From the NCBI GenBank assembly GCA_035063785.1, contig JAPSFS010000001.1, positions 248,001-312,000 on the forward strand: a stretch of DNA of 64,000 bases. The letters run 5' to 3'. Positions 17,614 to 25,545 of this stretch are shown one piece after another. The DNA comes from Comamonas_C sp026954015 (GTDB lineage Bacteria > Pseudomonadota > Gammaproteobacteria > Burkholderiales > Burkholderiaceae_C). The number at the start of each line of letters is the position of its first letter. Position 1 is the first letter of the stretch. The notes below the pieces were generated by a model. That model had not been told where the DNA came from. It did not search any database and saw nothing but the letters and a program-made list of their open reading frames with translations. The position numbers were made by a program, and so were the translations under genes.

Positions 17614-18555
17614 TTATTCTGGGGATTGCGTATCGGGCCTGGTCAGCGCCAGAACGCGCAGCATGTGCGCGTCGCGTTCGGCGGCCATCTGTTCGGGGGT
17701 GCGCTCGGCCGCAGCCTCGTTCATTTGTTCGATCAGGCGCTGGCAGGTCGCCGCGTCGAGGGTGGGCGTCCCAAGGTTGTCCCACCACGCCTGCATCGCC
17801 GGACCCAGGCGCCGCAGGAACCCGGCCATGCCTTCGGCACCGCCCGAGAGATGAAAAACCGTGTGTGGGCCGCACACCGTCCAGCGCGCGCCCAGCCCCT
17901 CGGTGACCGCGCGATCGACGTCGGCCACGCTGGCATGGCCCTCGGCGACGAGATGGACCGCTTCGCGCCACAGCGCCGCCTGCAGGCGGTTGACGAGGTG
18001 GCCTACTGCTTCATGTTGAAGACGGATGGTCTGCTTGCCCAGCGTTCGATAGAACTTTTCGGCGCGGTCGAGCGCCTCGGATGCGGTCTGTGCGCCGCCC
18101 ACCAACTCCACGAGCGGCATCAGGTACGCCGGATTGCAGGGATGGGCGATCAGGAAGCGTCCGGGGTGGCTGAGCCTTTGTTGAAGCGCCGACGGCAGCA
18201 GGCCGGACGAACTCGACATGAGCAGCGCGTCTTCGGGTGCGTGTGCCTCGATCTGCCTGTACACCTGCCGCTTGAGTGCCAGATCCTCCGGTAGCGCCTC
18301 CTGGATGAACTCCGCGCCTTGCATGGCCTCCGCGATGTCGCGGTACCACTGCGGCTGCGTGGGCATGTCTGATAGCGTGCCCAGCGCCGCCATGGCCGGG
18401 CGGGCGCGTTCCAGCATGGCGGCAAGGCGGGTTGGGGCGCCTTCGTCGGGATCGGCCACGCACACCGGGTGCCCCGCCAGCGCGAAGAACGCGGCCCAGG
18501 CCGCGCCGATGGTACCCGCGCCGACGATGGCGACAGTGCCCTTGGTGCCTTTCAT
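17614..18555 (-). CDS. 3-hydroxyacyl-CoA dehydrogenase-like NAD-dependent dehydrogenase
   Basis: A 313-residue protein with an N-terminal NAD-binding Rossmann fold (VAIVGAGTIGAAWAAFFA, residues about 7-24) and a C-terminal helical domain. The middle contains SSSSGLLPSALQ and HPCNPAYLMPLVELV, the His/Asn catalytic region of the 3-hydroxyacyl-CoA dehydrogenase superfamily. Overall size and sequence resemble the lambda-crystallin, L-gulonate 3-dehydrogenase and carnitine dehydrogenase branch more than fatty-acid FadB-type enzymes. The start is the ATG overlapping the stop of the aldolase-like gene, as last gene of the liv operon. The substrate is unknown. Confidence 0.85.
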   Translation of the reverse strand: MKGTKGTVAIVGAGTIGAAWAAFFALAGHPVCVADPDEGAPTRLAAMLERARPAMAALGTLSDMPTQPQWYRDIAEAMQGAEFIQEALPEDLALKRQVYRQIEAHAPEDALLMSSSSGLLPSALQQRLSHPGRFLIAHPCNPAYLMPLVELVGGAQTASEALDRAEKFYRTLGKQTIRLQHEAVGHLVNRLQAALWREAVHLVAEGHASVADVDRAVTEGLGARWTVCGPHTVFHLSGGAEGMAGFLRRLGPAMQAWWDNLGTPTLDAATCQRLIEQMNEAAAERTPEQMAAERDAHMLRVLALTRPDTQSPE

Positions 18556-19208
18556 GGCGCCGGGCTCTCCGGATCGTCGTGCGTCAAGTAGTCCCACATG
18601 CGCTTGAAGATCGTTCCCGCTCGTGTGGCACGTTGCGCGGCCTCGGCTGGTGCAATTTCGGCGGCATGCATGCCGGTGTACAGGCAGTCCAGGTCAACCC
18701 GAGCGGCGTCTTCCAGGTACCAGGCCAGCACCACGGCATCGGGCAGGCTGGCGGCGCAGGTGACCGCGCCGTTGCCTCGCATCACGATGGCCGGTGCGCT
18801 ACCCATCAGGTCGACCACAGCGCTCGCCTGCTCGTCTGATCGCAGTAATTGCACGTCATCCCACAGCGGCACGCCGGGCGAGAAATAGCAGCCCATGCCG
18901 TGCAGCACGCGCGGTGTGCGGCGCAAGGCCGACAGCGACATGGTGCGTGGCGGCATGCTGCGCACTATGCCGCCGATGTCGGGACGGCGCCGGTAGATTT
19001 CACGGTGGATGCGTACCTCGCCCAGCAGGTCGGGCGGAAAGTCACCCTCGATCGCAACCACCGATCCGGGCACGCCGACGCCGATCGTGCCTGGCGGCTG
19101 GCTGGCGCAAACCAGAAAGTGCCGCGCGTCCAGCCGCATGCTGCAGTGGCCGTAAGCGTGCAGCAATCCGTGGCGACCCAGCGCGCGCGCCGCCCGGCGC
19201 ACCGTCAT
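18552..19208 (-). CDS. Class II aldolase/adducin-fold protein lacking metal ligands
   Basis: A 218-residue protein of the class II aldolase/adducin fold, recognisable from GRHGLLHAYGHCSMRL at the N-terminus and EVRIHREIYRRRPDIGGIV in the middle. In active enzymes the next segment is VVHTHSP and a later one LRGHG, which supply three zinc-binding His. Here they read IVRSMPPR and VMRGNGAV, so all three ligands are replaced (Arg, Met, Asn). It is probably not a canonical zinc aldolase. The ATG with GAGG upstream is preferred; a TTG 11 codons earlier is possible. It sits between livF and the dehydrogenase, probably in one transcript. Confidence 0.78.
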   Translation of the reverse strand: MTVRRAARALGRHGLLHAYGHCSMRLDARHFLVCASQPPGTIGVGVPGSVVAIEGDFPPDLLGEVRIHREIYRRRPDIGGIVRSMPPRTMSLSALRRTPRVLHGMGCYFSPGVPLWDDVQLLRSDEQASAVVDLMGSAPAIVMRGNGAVTCAASLPDAVVLAWYLEDAARVDLDCLYTGMHAAEIAPAEAAQRATRAGTIFKRMWDYLTHDDPESPAP

Positions 19209-19248
19209 CTGGGCCTCAGGTGTTGCCAGAGAGAGGTCCAATGAGGTA

Positions 19249-19956
19249 TCAAACCCCCAGATACTGTTCGACGGTGGCCTGTTCGGCCCGCAGCGCCTCG
19301 GAGCTGCCCTGCCAGGCCACGCGGCCTTTTTCGATCACGACGTGGTGGTCGGCCAGCGACATCAAGGGCCCCAGGTTCTTGTCCACCACGATCATCGCCA
19401 TGCCCGTGTTGCGCAACTCGCCGAGCACGCGCCAGATCTCGGCCCGGATCAGCGGCGCCAGGCCTTCGGTGGCTTCGTCCAGGATCAGCAGCTTGGGGTT
19501 GGTCATCAGCGCCCGCCCGATCGCGAGCATCTGCTGTTCGCCTCCCGAGAGCTGGTTGCCCATGTTGCGCTGGCGCTCCTGCAGGCGCGGGAAGAATTCG
19601 TAAACGCGCTGCAGCGTGTAACGATCGGCCGCGTGGTGGCGATCGGCGGCGGTGGCCAGCAGGTTCTCTTCCACGGTCAGCGTGGGGAAGATCTGCCGCC
19701 CTTCAGGCACCCAGCCCACCCCCAGACGCGCGATCTCGAAGGCGGCCATGCCTGCGGTCGGTTGTCCCGCGACGTGGATCGTGCCCGCGTACGGTTTGAT
19801 GAGGCCGATCACGCATTTGAGCGTGGTGGTCTTGCCCATGCCGTTACGGCCCAGCAGCGAGGTGATGTGCCCGTCGTCCACGCTGAAGCCAATGTCGTGC
19901 AGCACGCGATTGCCGCCGTAGCCAGCCTGCAGTTTCTGTATCTCCAGCCAGGCCAT
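19249..19956 (-). CDS. livF: Branched-chain/aromatic substrate ABC transporter ATPase (LivF type)
   Basis: A 235-residue ABC ATPase: Walker A LLGRNGMGKTTTLK, signature LSGGEQQMLAIGRAL and Walker B LLILDEATEGLAP. The MGKTTT form of Walker A and the ATEGLAP segment are typical of LivF rather than LivG. The start ATG overlaps the livG stop by one base. It energises the importer formed with LivG, LivM, LivH and the binding protein. The substrate of this paralogue may be an aromatic or amide compound rather than leucine. Confidence 0.93.
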   Translation of the reverse strand: MAWLEIQKLQAGYGGNRVLHDIGFSVDDGHITSLLGRNGMGKTTTLKCVIGLIKPYAGTIHVAGQPTAGMAAFEIARLGVGWVPEGRQIFPTLTVEENLLATAADRHHAADRYTLQRVYEFFPRLQERQRNMGNQLSGGEQQMLAIGRALMTNPKLLILDEATEGLAPLIRAEIWRVLGELRNTGMAMIVVDKNLGPLMSLADHHVVIEKGRVAWQGSSEALRAEQATVEQYLGV

Positions 19957-20699
19957 CAGTGGTCTCCGAGATAGGCTTCGCGCACCTTGTCGTCGATCTG
20001 GACCTCGGCGGGTGTGCCGCATGCGATCACGTGACCGTAGACCAGCACGCTGACGCGATCGGCCAGGCTGAACACCGCCTGCATGTCGTGCTCGACGAGC
20101 AGCATCGTGTACTTGCCTTTCAGGCCCTGCAGCAGCGCCACCATCTGCATCGACTCGACGTGGCTCATGCCGGCCAGTGGCTCGTCGAGCAGCAGCAATT
20201 GCGGCTGCATCGCCAGCGCCATCGCCAGTTCCAGTTGGCGGTGCTCGCCATGGGCCAGCGCCGTCACGTCGTCGTCGGCGCGGGTTTCCAGCCCCACCTG
20301 CCTTAGCGCCTCCAGTGCGGGTTGCACCAGCGCGTCCTGGCGCCGTGCAGGGCGCCAACCGTGAAACGAATGGCCCTGGTGCGCCTGCACCATGAGCATC
20401 ACGTTTTCGAGCACGGTAAAGCCTTCAAGCAATTGCGTGATCTGGTAGGAGCGCGCAATGCCGCCGAGTGCCCGCTCGGGTGTGCTCCAGCGGGTGATGT
20501 CTTTGCCGTTGAAGACGATGGAGCCGCTGTCGGGCAGGATCTCGCCGGTGAGCTGGCCCATCACCGTCGTCTTGCCGGCCCCGTTCGGGCCGATCAGCGC
20601 GTGCGTCTCGCCTTGCGGGAGTGCAAGATCGAAATGGTCGGTTGCGACCAGGCCGCCAAAGCGTTTGACGAGTTGGCGCACCTCCAGGGTTGCACTCAT
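19956..20699 (-). CDS. livG: ABC transporter ATPase (LivG type)
   Basis: A 247-residue ATPase with Walker A LIGPNGAGKTTVMGQL, signature-like ALAHGEHRQLELAMALA (His-Gly-Glu where canonical ABC proteins have SGG, normal for LivG) and Walker B LLLLDEPLAGMS. The D-loop and H-loop region LLVEHDMQAVFSLAD follows. Its start overlaps the livM stop (ATGA). It pairs with LivF as the second nucleotide-binding subunit. Confidence 0.93.
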   Translation of the reverse strand: MSATLEVRQLVKRFGGLVATDHFDLALPQGETHALIGPNGAGKTTVMGQLTGEILPDSGSIVFNGKDITRWSTPERALGGIARSYQITQLLEGFTVLENVMLMVQAHQGHSFHGWRPARRQDALVQPALEALRQVGLETRADDDVTALAHGEHRQLELAMALAMQPQLLLLDEPLAGMSHVESMQMVALLQGLKGKYTMLLVEHDMQAVFSLADRVSVLVYGHVIACGTPAEVQIDDKVREAYLGDH

Positions 20700-21658
20700 G
20701 GCTTGCCCTCGCGACGGCGCAGCGCCCCCCAGATCCCTTTTTGCGAGACGAGCGCGACGAGCAGGATGGCCAGCCCCATGATCGCCATCCAGTGTTGCGT
20801 TACGCCGGACAGCAGCTCCTCGAGCACGAGCAGGATGGCCGCGCCCAGCACCGGGCCCACCACGGTGCCCATGCCGCCGAGCACGACGATGAGGATCAGT
20901 TCACCCGATGCCTGCCAGGACATGTACGAAGGCGCGGCGAAAGCCGTGAGGTTAGCCTGCAGCATGCCGGCGATGGTGCAGATCAGGGCCGACAGCACGT
21001 AGGCGCTGAGCTGGTAGCGCACGCGTGGGAAACCTGCCGCCAGCATGCGCCGTTCGTTGGCCTGAAAGCCCCGCAGAACGTAGCCGAAGCGGCTGTGCAC
21101 CAGCCGCCAGACGAGGTACATCACGATGAACAGCGTGGCGAGGCACAGATAGTAGAGCGCGAGCTTTCCATCCAGCGAGGGCAGCGGCGTGAGCACGCTG
21201 CGTTCGCTCAGTGGCAGGCCGTCGTCACCGCCGTACTGTTTGAGGCTCACCGCGAGAAAGTAGAACATCTGGTTGAATGCCAGCGTGATCATGATGAAGC
21301 CGATGCCGCGCGTGCGCAGCGAGACCAGCCCGGTGATGAGTGCGACCGCGGCGGCGAGTGCCAGTGCGATCGCCAGTTGCACCCAGCCATCGGTGAGTCC
21401 GTTGGCGGCACTGATGCCGACGACGTACGCACCCAGGCCGACGTAGAGCGCGTGTCCCATGCTGATCAGGCCGCCGTAGCCCAGCACAAGATTGAGCCCG
21501 CTCACCGCGATCGCAAACACCACGATGCGCGTGGCAAAACTCAGATAGAAGCTCGAGCCGGCCCATTGCGAAAGCAGCGGGACGCACAACAGCAGCAGGA
21601 TGATCGCGGTAGCGAGCCAGGGGCGGGGCGAGTGCCAGGAAATCGGTTCGGGAAACAT
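20696..21658 (-). CDS. livM: ABC transporter permease (LivM type)
   Basis: A 320-residue inner-membrane permease with about eight to nine hydrophobic spans. It carries the LivM motif SGLNLVLGYGGLISMGHALYV (about residues 53-73, here as two overlapping short segments) and the conserved cytoplasmic loop RTRGIGFIMITLAFNQMFY. It lies 9 bases after the livH stop and overlaps livG, so it is fully operonic. Likely heterodimer partner of LivH. Confidence 0.92.
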   Translation of the reverse strand: MFPEPISWHSPRPWLATAIILLLLCVPLLSQWAGSSFYLSFATRIVVFAIAVSGLNLVLGYGGLISMGHALYVGLGAYVVGISAANGLTDGWVQLAIALALAAAVALITGLVSLRTRGIGFIMITLAFNQMFYFLAVSLKQYGGDDGLPLSERSVLTPLPSLDGKLALYYLCLATLFIVMYLVWRLVHSRFGYVLRGFQANERRMLAAGFPRVRYQLSAYVLSALICTIAGMLQANLTAFAAPSYMSWQASGELILIVVLGGMGTVVGPVLGAAILLVLEELLSGVTQHWMAIMGLAILLVALVSQKGIWGALRRREGKP

Positions 21659-21667
21659 CGGCGGCAG

Positions 21668-22585
21668 TCAGCGGTTGGCCGGGAACAAGCCGCCGGGTCT
21701 CACCGCCAGGATAGCGGCCATGAAGAGGTAGATGAGCATGGACGCCAGGGCTGGGCCTGCGGCATCGGCCACGCTGCGCTCAAAGAACTGGCGTGTGATC
21801 TGCGGCATGTAGGCGCGGCCCATGGTATCGACGAGACCCACCAGCAACGCGGCATAGAACGCACCGCGTATCGAGCCGATGCCACCGATCACGATGACCA
21901 CGAGCGCGAGGATCAGCACGTCGTCTCCCATGCCCGACTGCACCGAGACGATGGGCCCGACCAGCCAGCCTGAAAGTGCCGCGAGCCCCGCGCCGACCGA
22001 AAACAGCAGCGTGTTCAGCAGCCGTGCATTGACGCCCAGCGCCGCCACGGTGTCCGGATGGGTGGAGCTGGCGCGTACCAGCATGCCCACGCGCGTCTTG
22101 TGGATCAGCACGTAAATGCCCAGCGCCAGCACGACGCCGGCGATGATGATCATCAGGCGGTAGGAGGGGTAGGCCATGCCGAACAGCGGCACCGAGCCGT
22201 TGAGCCACGCGGGCTGCGAAGTGAATACCGGCTGCGCGCCCCAGACCATGCGCACCGCTTCGTTGAAGAACATCAGCAGCCCGAGCGTTGCGAGCACCTG
22301 GTTCAGGTGCCCCATGGGGTAGAGGCGCCGCAGCGCCAGGCGCTCCAGCACGAACGCCAACAGCATGACACCGCCGACGCCCACGAGACCGGCCAGCAGG
22401 AACGAGCCGGAGTGCGCGAGCGTCGCTGCGGCGAAGTAAGCGCCTAGCATGTAGAACGAGCCGTGGCTCAGGTTGATGAAGTTCATGATGCCGAAAACCA
22501 GCGTGAGGCCGGCCGACAGCAGAAACAGCAGCATCCCGAGCTGCACCCCGTTCAGTACCTGGGAAAACAGCAGGCTCCAGACCAC
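21668..22585 (-). CDS. livH: ABC transporter permease (LivH type)
   Basis: A 305-residue permease. The N-terminus QVLNGVQLGMLLFLLSAGL and the motif FGIMNFINLSHGSFYMLGAY are LivH hallmarks, as is the loop GMLVRASSTHPDTVAALGVN. About eight membrane spans. It starts 19 bases after the stop of the binding-protein gene. Role: half of the import channel. Confidence 0.93.
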   Translation of the reverse strand: MVWSLLFSQVLNGVQLGMLLFLLSAGLTLVFGIMNFINLSHGSFYMLGAYFAAATLAHSGSFLLAGLVGVGGVMLLAFVLERLALRRLYPMGHLNQVLATLGLLMFFNEAVRMVWGAQPVFTSQPAWLNGSVPLFGMAYPSYRLMIIIAGVVLALGIYVLIHKTRVGMLVRASSTHPDTVAALGVNARLLNTLLFSVGAGLAALSGWLVGPIVSVQSGMGDDVLILALVVIVIGGIGSIRGAFYAALLVGLVDTMGRAYMPQITRQFFERSVADAAGPALASMLIYLFMAAILAVRPGGLFPANR

Positions 22586-22604
22586 GTGGCGTGCTCCGCC
22601 GTGC

Positions 22605-23765
22605 CTACTTCATCGTGCAGTCTTTGGCGTACACGTCCTGATAATCGCTCAGCTGCTTGGACACCGTCTTGATGTTGGCGTTGCCCTTGGCGTCCTTGGC
22701 GACTTCGTAGACGTAGAAGTCCTGAATGGGGTAGTGGTTGTTGCCGAATTTGAAGTTGCCGCGCACCGACTTGAAGTCGGCCGCCTTGAGCGCCGCGGTG
22801 AGGGCACCCCGCTCGGTGCTGCCGCCCGTCTTGCGCAGCGCCGAATCGATCAGCAGCGCCGCGTCGTAGGAGTACGCCGCGTATTCCGATGGCGTGCGCT
22901 TGTATTTGCCCTCGAAGTCGGCCACGAACTTCTGGTTGCTCGCGCTGGGCATGTCCGGCCCCCAGGAGGAGCTCAACAACACACCGATCGCCGTGTCCTT
23001 GAGCGCGGGCAGTGTCGTTCCGTCGGTTGTCGACGTCGTGAGCAGCGGAATCTTGCCGAGCAGCCCCGCCTGCTGGTAAGCGCGCACAAAGCTCACGCCG
23101 AGACCGCCCGGGTAGAAAGCGTAAACCGCATCGGGTTTCTCGGAGGAAATGCGCGCGATTTCTGCGGAGAAATCCAGCTGGCTCAGTGGCGTGTAGATCT
23201 CGTCGAGCAGCGGCATCTTGTACAGGCGTTTGAAACCCGCGATGTAGTCCTTGCCGGCCTGGTAGTTGGGCGTCATCGAGATGATGCGCTTGTAGCCCTT
23301 GTCGGCGGCGTACTTGCCCATCGCCTCGGCGAACTGGTCGTTCTGCTTGGACACGACGAACAGGTTGGCTGCGCACTGTGCGCCCGCCAGCGGCGCCGGC
23401 CCGGCATTCGAGCCGACGACCACGATCCCCGCGTTCGAGAGCTTTTTGCCGACGGCCATGAGGATGTTGGAGAACGTCATGCCGGTGACGATCGGCACTT
23501 TCTCCTTTTCGATCAGCTCGTCGGCGATCTGGTTGGCCACCTCGGGCTTGAGCTGGCTGTCACGACGCAGGATTTCGACGGGCACGCCGCCCAGCTTGCC
23601 GCCGTTTTCGTTCACGACCAGCATGAAGGCGTCCAGCATGTCCTGTCCCAGTGCCGCTTGCGGGCCCGAGAGCACCCCCATGAACCCGATCTTCACCGGG
23701 GTCTGTGCGTATGCGGGTAAACCGAAAGCCAGGGCCGCGGCGGCGGCAAGTAGAGTGTGTTTCAT
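22605..23765 (-). CDS. Periplasmic substrate-binding protein of a Liv-type ABC transporter
   Basis: A 386-residue type I periplasmic binding protein with a Sec signal peptide (MKHTLLAAAAALAFGLPAYA, cleavage before QTPVK). The mature start VKIGFMGVLSGPQAALGQD is typical of amide/aromatic/branched-chain binding proteins. The ATG has a perfect AAGGAG ribosome-binding site. It is the first gene of a seven-gene - strand unit. The family includes binders of aromatic acids, amides and urea as well as amino acids. Convergence on the kynurenine operon makes an aromatic or kynurenine-like ligand plausible but unproven. Confidence 0.92.
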   Translation of the reverse strand: MKHTLLAAAAALAFGLPAYAQTPVKIGFMGVLSGPQAALGQDMLDAFMLVVNENGGKLGGVPVEILRRDSQLKPEVANQIADELIEKEKVPIVTGMTFSNILMAVGKKLSNAGIVVVGSNAGPAPLAGAQCAANLFVVSKQNDQFAEAMGKYAADKGYKRIISMTPNYQAGKDYIAGFKRLYKMPLLDEIYTPLSQLDFSAEIARISSEKPDAVYAFYPGGLGVSFVRAYQQAGLLGKIPLLTTSTTDGTTLPALKDTAIGVLLSSSWGPDMPSASNQKFVADFEGKYKRTPSEYAAYSYDAALLIDSALRKTGGSTERGALTAALKAADFKSVRGNFKFGNNHYPIQDFYVYEVAKDAKGNANIKTVSKQLSDYQDVYAKDCTMK

Positions 23766-24025
23766 GAGTCTCCTTCAAGGGGTAGCGCATCGTTCGGATG
23801 CTGATGAGCCATTATGACAAGCGCAGGCATCTTCTCAGTTACTGATTAACCCGAGGACGAACGCAGTCGCGGACCTCCGCGTGCGGCCTTGCCTTGCTTG
23901 GTGTGGGAATGGTGATTCTGGAGAGGAGACGCCGCGTGAATCGCGGCGCGTTCCGCGCTACCTGATAGGCGTGGCGAGGCAGCGTCGTGGGCGCGTGCCC
24001 ACCGGCTGTGCTGGGAGGGATGTGT

Positions 24026-24532
24026 TCAGCCGACCGATTCGGGCAGGAACGATTCGGCCAGTTGCAGGCGCTCGGAGGTTGAGCGCAGGAACAGCATCAA
24101 CAGCTTGTTGCCCAGGCGCGGCAGCGTCAGCAGGACGTCCCGGAACGCGTCACGCGAGAGCACCACGAAATCCACCGGCTCGGTAGAGACACATGAGGCG
24201 CGCAGCGGCTCGTTGTCCAGCATTGCCAGCTCACCGAACGTGCCTCCCGGTTGCAGACCGTGCAGCCAGGTGCGACGCCCGTCGGGCGCGACACGCACCG
24301 CGCGCGCCGCGCCGGTGAGCAGGATGATCATGTATGCCGGTGACTCACCTTGGTGCAACAGCGTGGTGTTGGTGTGTGCGGAATACACCGCCATGAAATT
24401 GCACAGCAGGGTCGTTTCGGCCAGATCCAGGGGCTCGAACAGTGGCGCGTTGCCAAATATTTCATGAATATCAGCGGCGTAATCTTGCGCATTGCCGAGA
24501 TACTCAAAGTGTGTTGGTAGCGCTTCAAGCAT
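24026..24532 (-). CDS. Stand-alone cyclic nucleotide-binding domain protein
   Basis: A 168-residue protein consisting of one cNMP-binding (CRP-like) beta-roll: LLHQGESPAYMIILLTGAAR, then PGGTFGELAMLDNEPLRASC, the phosphate-binding cassette with Gly-Glu-Leu and a downstream Arg. After the domain only a short helical stretch follows. There is no helix-turn-helix, so it is not a complete Crp/Fnr regulator. The ATG giving MLEALPTHFEYLG is used; upstream in-frame sequence is Pro/Arg-rich and probably non-coding. It is divergent from the HDOD gene across a 167-base gap, at the border of the EPS locus. It may act as a cAMP or c-di-GMP sensor through partner proteins (inference). Confidence 0.8.
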   Translation of the reverse strand: MLEALPTHFEYLGNAQDYAADIHEIFGNAPLFEPLDLAETTLLCNFMAVYSAHTNTTLLHQGESPAYMIILLTGAARAVRVAPDGRRTWLHGLQPGGTFGELAMLDNEPLRASCVSTEPVDFVVLSRDAFRDVLLTLPRLGNKLLMLFLRSTSERLQLAESFLPESVG

Positions 24533-24699
24533 GGGATTGTAGGTGCGGCGAGTGTCATGAATACTATCCGCTCCATGAATCTCCGCAATAGGCCGATCCG
24601 GCCATGGGCGCTGCGGTTGAGGGGGGGATATCGGTGATAATCGACGAGCCGGGCGTGCGCTGATGCGACATTGAGGCGCCATACCAAGCCAATCCCATC

Positions 24700-25545
24700 A
24701 TGAGCAGCCACCACGGTTTCATCGTCGCAGTAGAGAAAGATCTGCTTGCCGGCGATACGCAATTTCCTACCGGCCTGAAGGTGCTGGCGGGGTTGCGTCG
24801 CGTGCTCGATGACCCCGATGCGTCGGTGGATCAGGTCGGCACCATCGTGGGTGCAGAGCCGTTGGTCATGGCGCGGCTGCTGCGCCTGGCCAATTGCGCG
24901 ACGTTCAATCCTACGGGGCAGGAAATTCTCACGGTCGAGCGGGCCATCCAGCGCGTCGGGTTCAACATGGTGCGCACCGCTGCCGCGGCCGTTGCGATTG
25001 CGCAGATGCGCGCGGGCACGTTGGCGCCGCACATGGCAGCGATTGCGGACCGGGCATGGTTGCAAAGCGTGCGCCGCTCGGCACTGGCACGCGTGCTGGC
25101 GCCGCGCCATGACGGCGCGCATCCCGATGAGGCCGGCTTGTGTGGTTTGGTCTCGGAATTGGGTGTGTTCTATTTGCTGCAGCGCGCAACGCGCTATCCG
25201 ACGTATAGCGACGCATCCCGTGTCGGGGCATTGCGGGAATTGCTCGAGGAGGAAGCGGCGCGCATCACCGCGGGATTGGCGGTGACCCTCGGTCTGCCCA
25301 AATCCATCACCGCCGTGCTGGCGCAGTGGCGCCAGGGGGGGCACTGCGTAGGCGCAGCGCAGGCGTTGCTCGGCTGCCTTGAGGAAGCAGCGCTGGTGTC
25401 GCCGCAGGTCTTTGGCACGGGCGTCGAAGCAATGGGCGAAGGCTTCGCACAGCTGCTTGGAGTGCCCGAGGCGCAGGCGACCGTGTTCGCCCACGAGGCG
25501 CGGGCGCAGCTCCAAGACCTGCTGGGTGCGCTCGGGTATCCATGA
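24700..25545 (+). CDS. HDOD domain protein
   Basis: A 281-residue protein with an HDOD domain (about residues 15-210). These are catalytically inactive relatives of HD phosphohydrolases found in bacterial signalling. Recognisable segments are LARLLRLANCATFNPTGQE-type sequence (MARLLRLANCATFNPTG, about residues 57-73) and TVERAIQRVGFNMVR. The region where HD enzymes have a metal-binding His-Asp pair instead has DEAGLCGLVSELGVFYLLQ, typical of HDOD. It overlaps the next gene (priming glycosyltransferase) by four bases, so it is co-translated with the EPS operon and probably regulates it. Confidence 0.85.
   Translation: MSSHHGFIVAVEKDLLAGDTQFPTGLKVLAGLRRVLDDPDASVDQVGTIVGAEPLVMARLLRLANCATFNPTGQEILTVERAIQRVGFNMVRTAAAAVAIAQMRAGTLAPHMAAIADRAWLQSVRRSALARVLAPRHDGAHPDEAGLCGLVSELGVFYLLQRATRYPTYSDASRVGALRELLEEEAARITAGLAVTLGLPKSITAVLAQWRQGGHCVGAAQALLGCLEEAALVSPQVFGTGVEAMGEGFAQLLGVPEAQATVFAHEARAQLQDLLGALGYP

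Noticed and set aside
20690..21973. A 427-codon + strand frame
   Set aside because: Opposite livM and livH; the sequence is rich in His, Asp, Gln and Arg and matches nothing, whereas the - strand frames are textbook permeases.
23930..23948. CGCCGCG-N5-CGCGGCG hairpin between livK and the cNMP-binding gene
   Set aside because: A strong stem, but no T-run on either strand and no clear position relative to a gene end, so it is not listed as a terminator.
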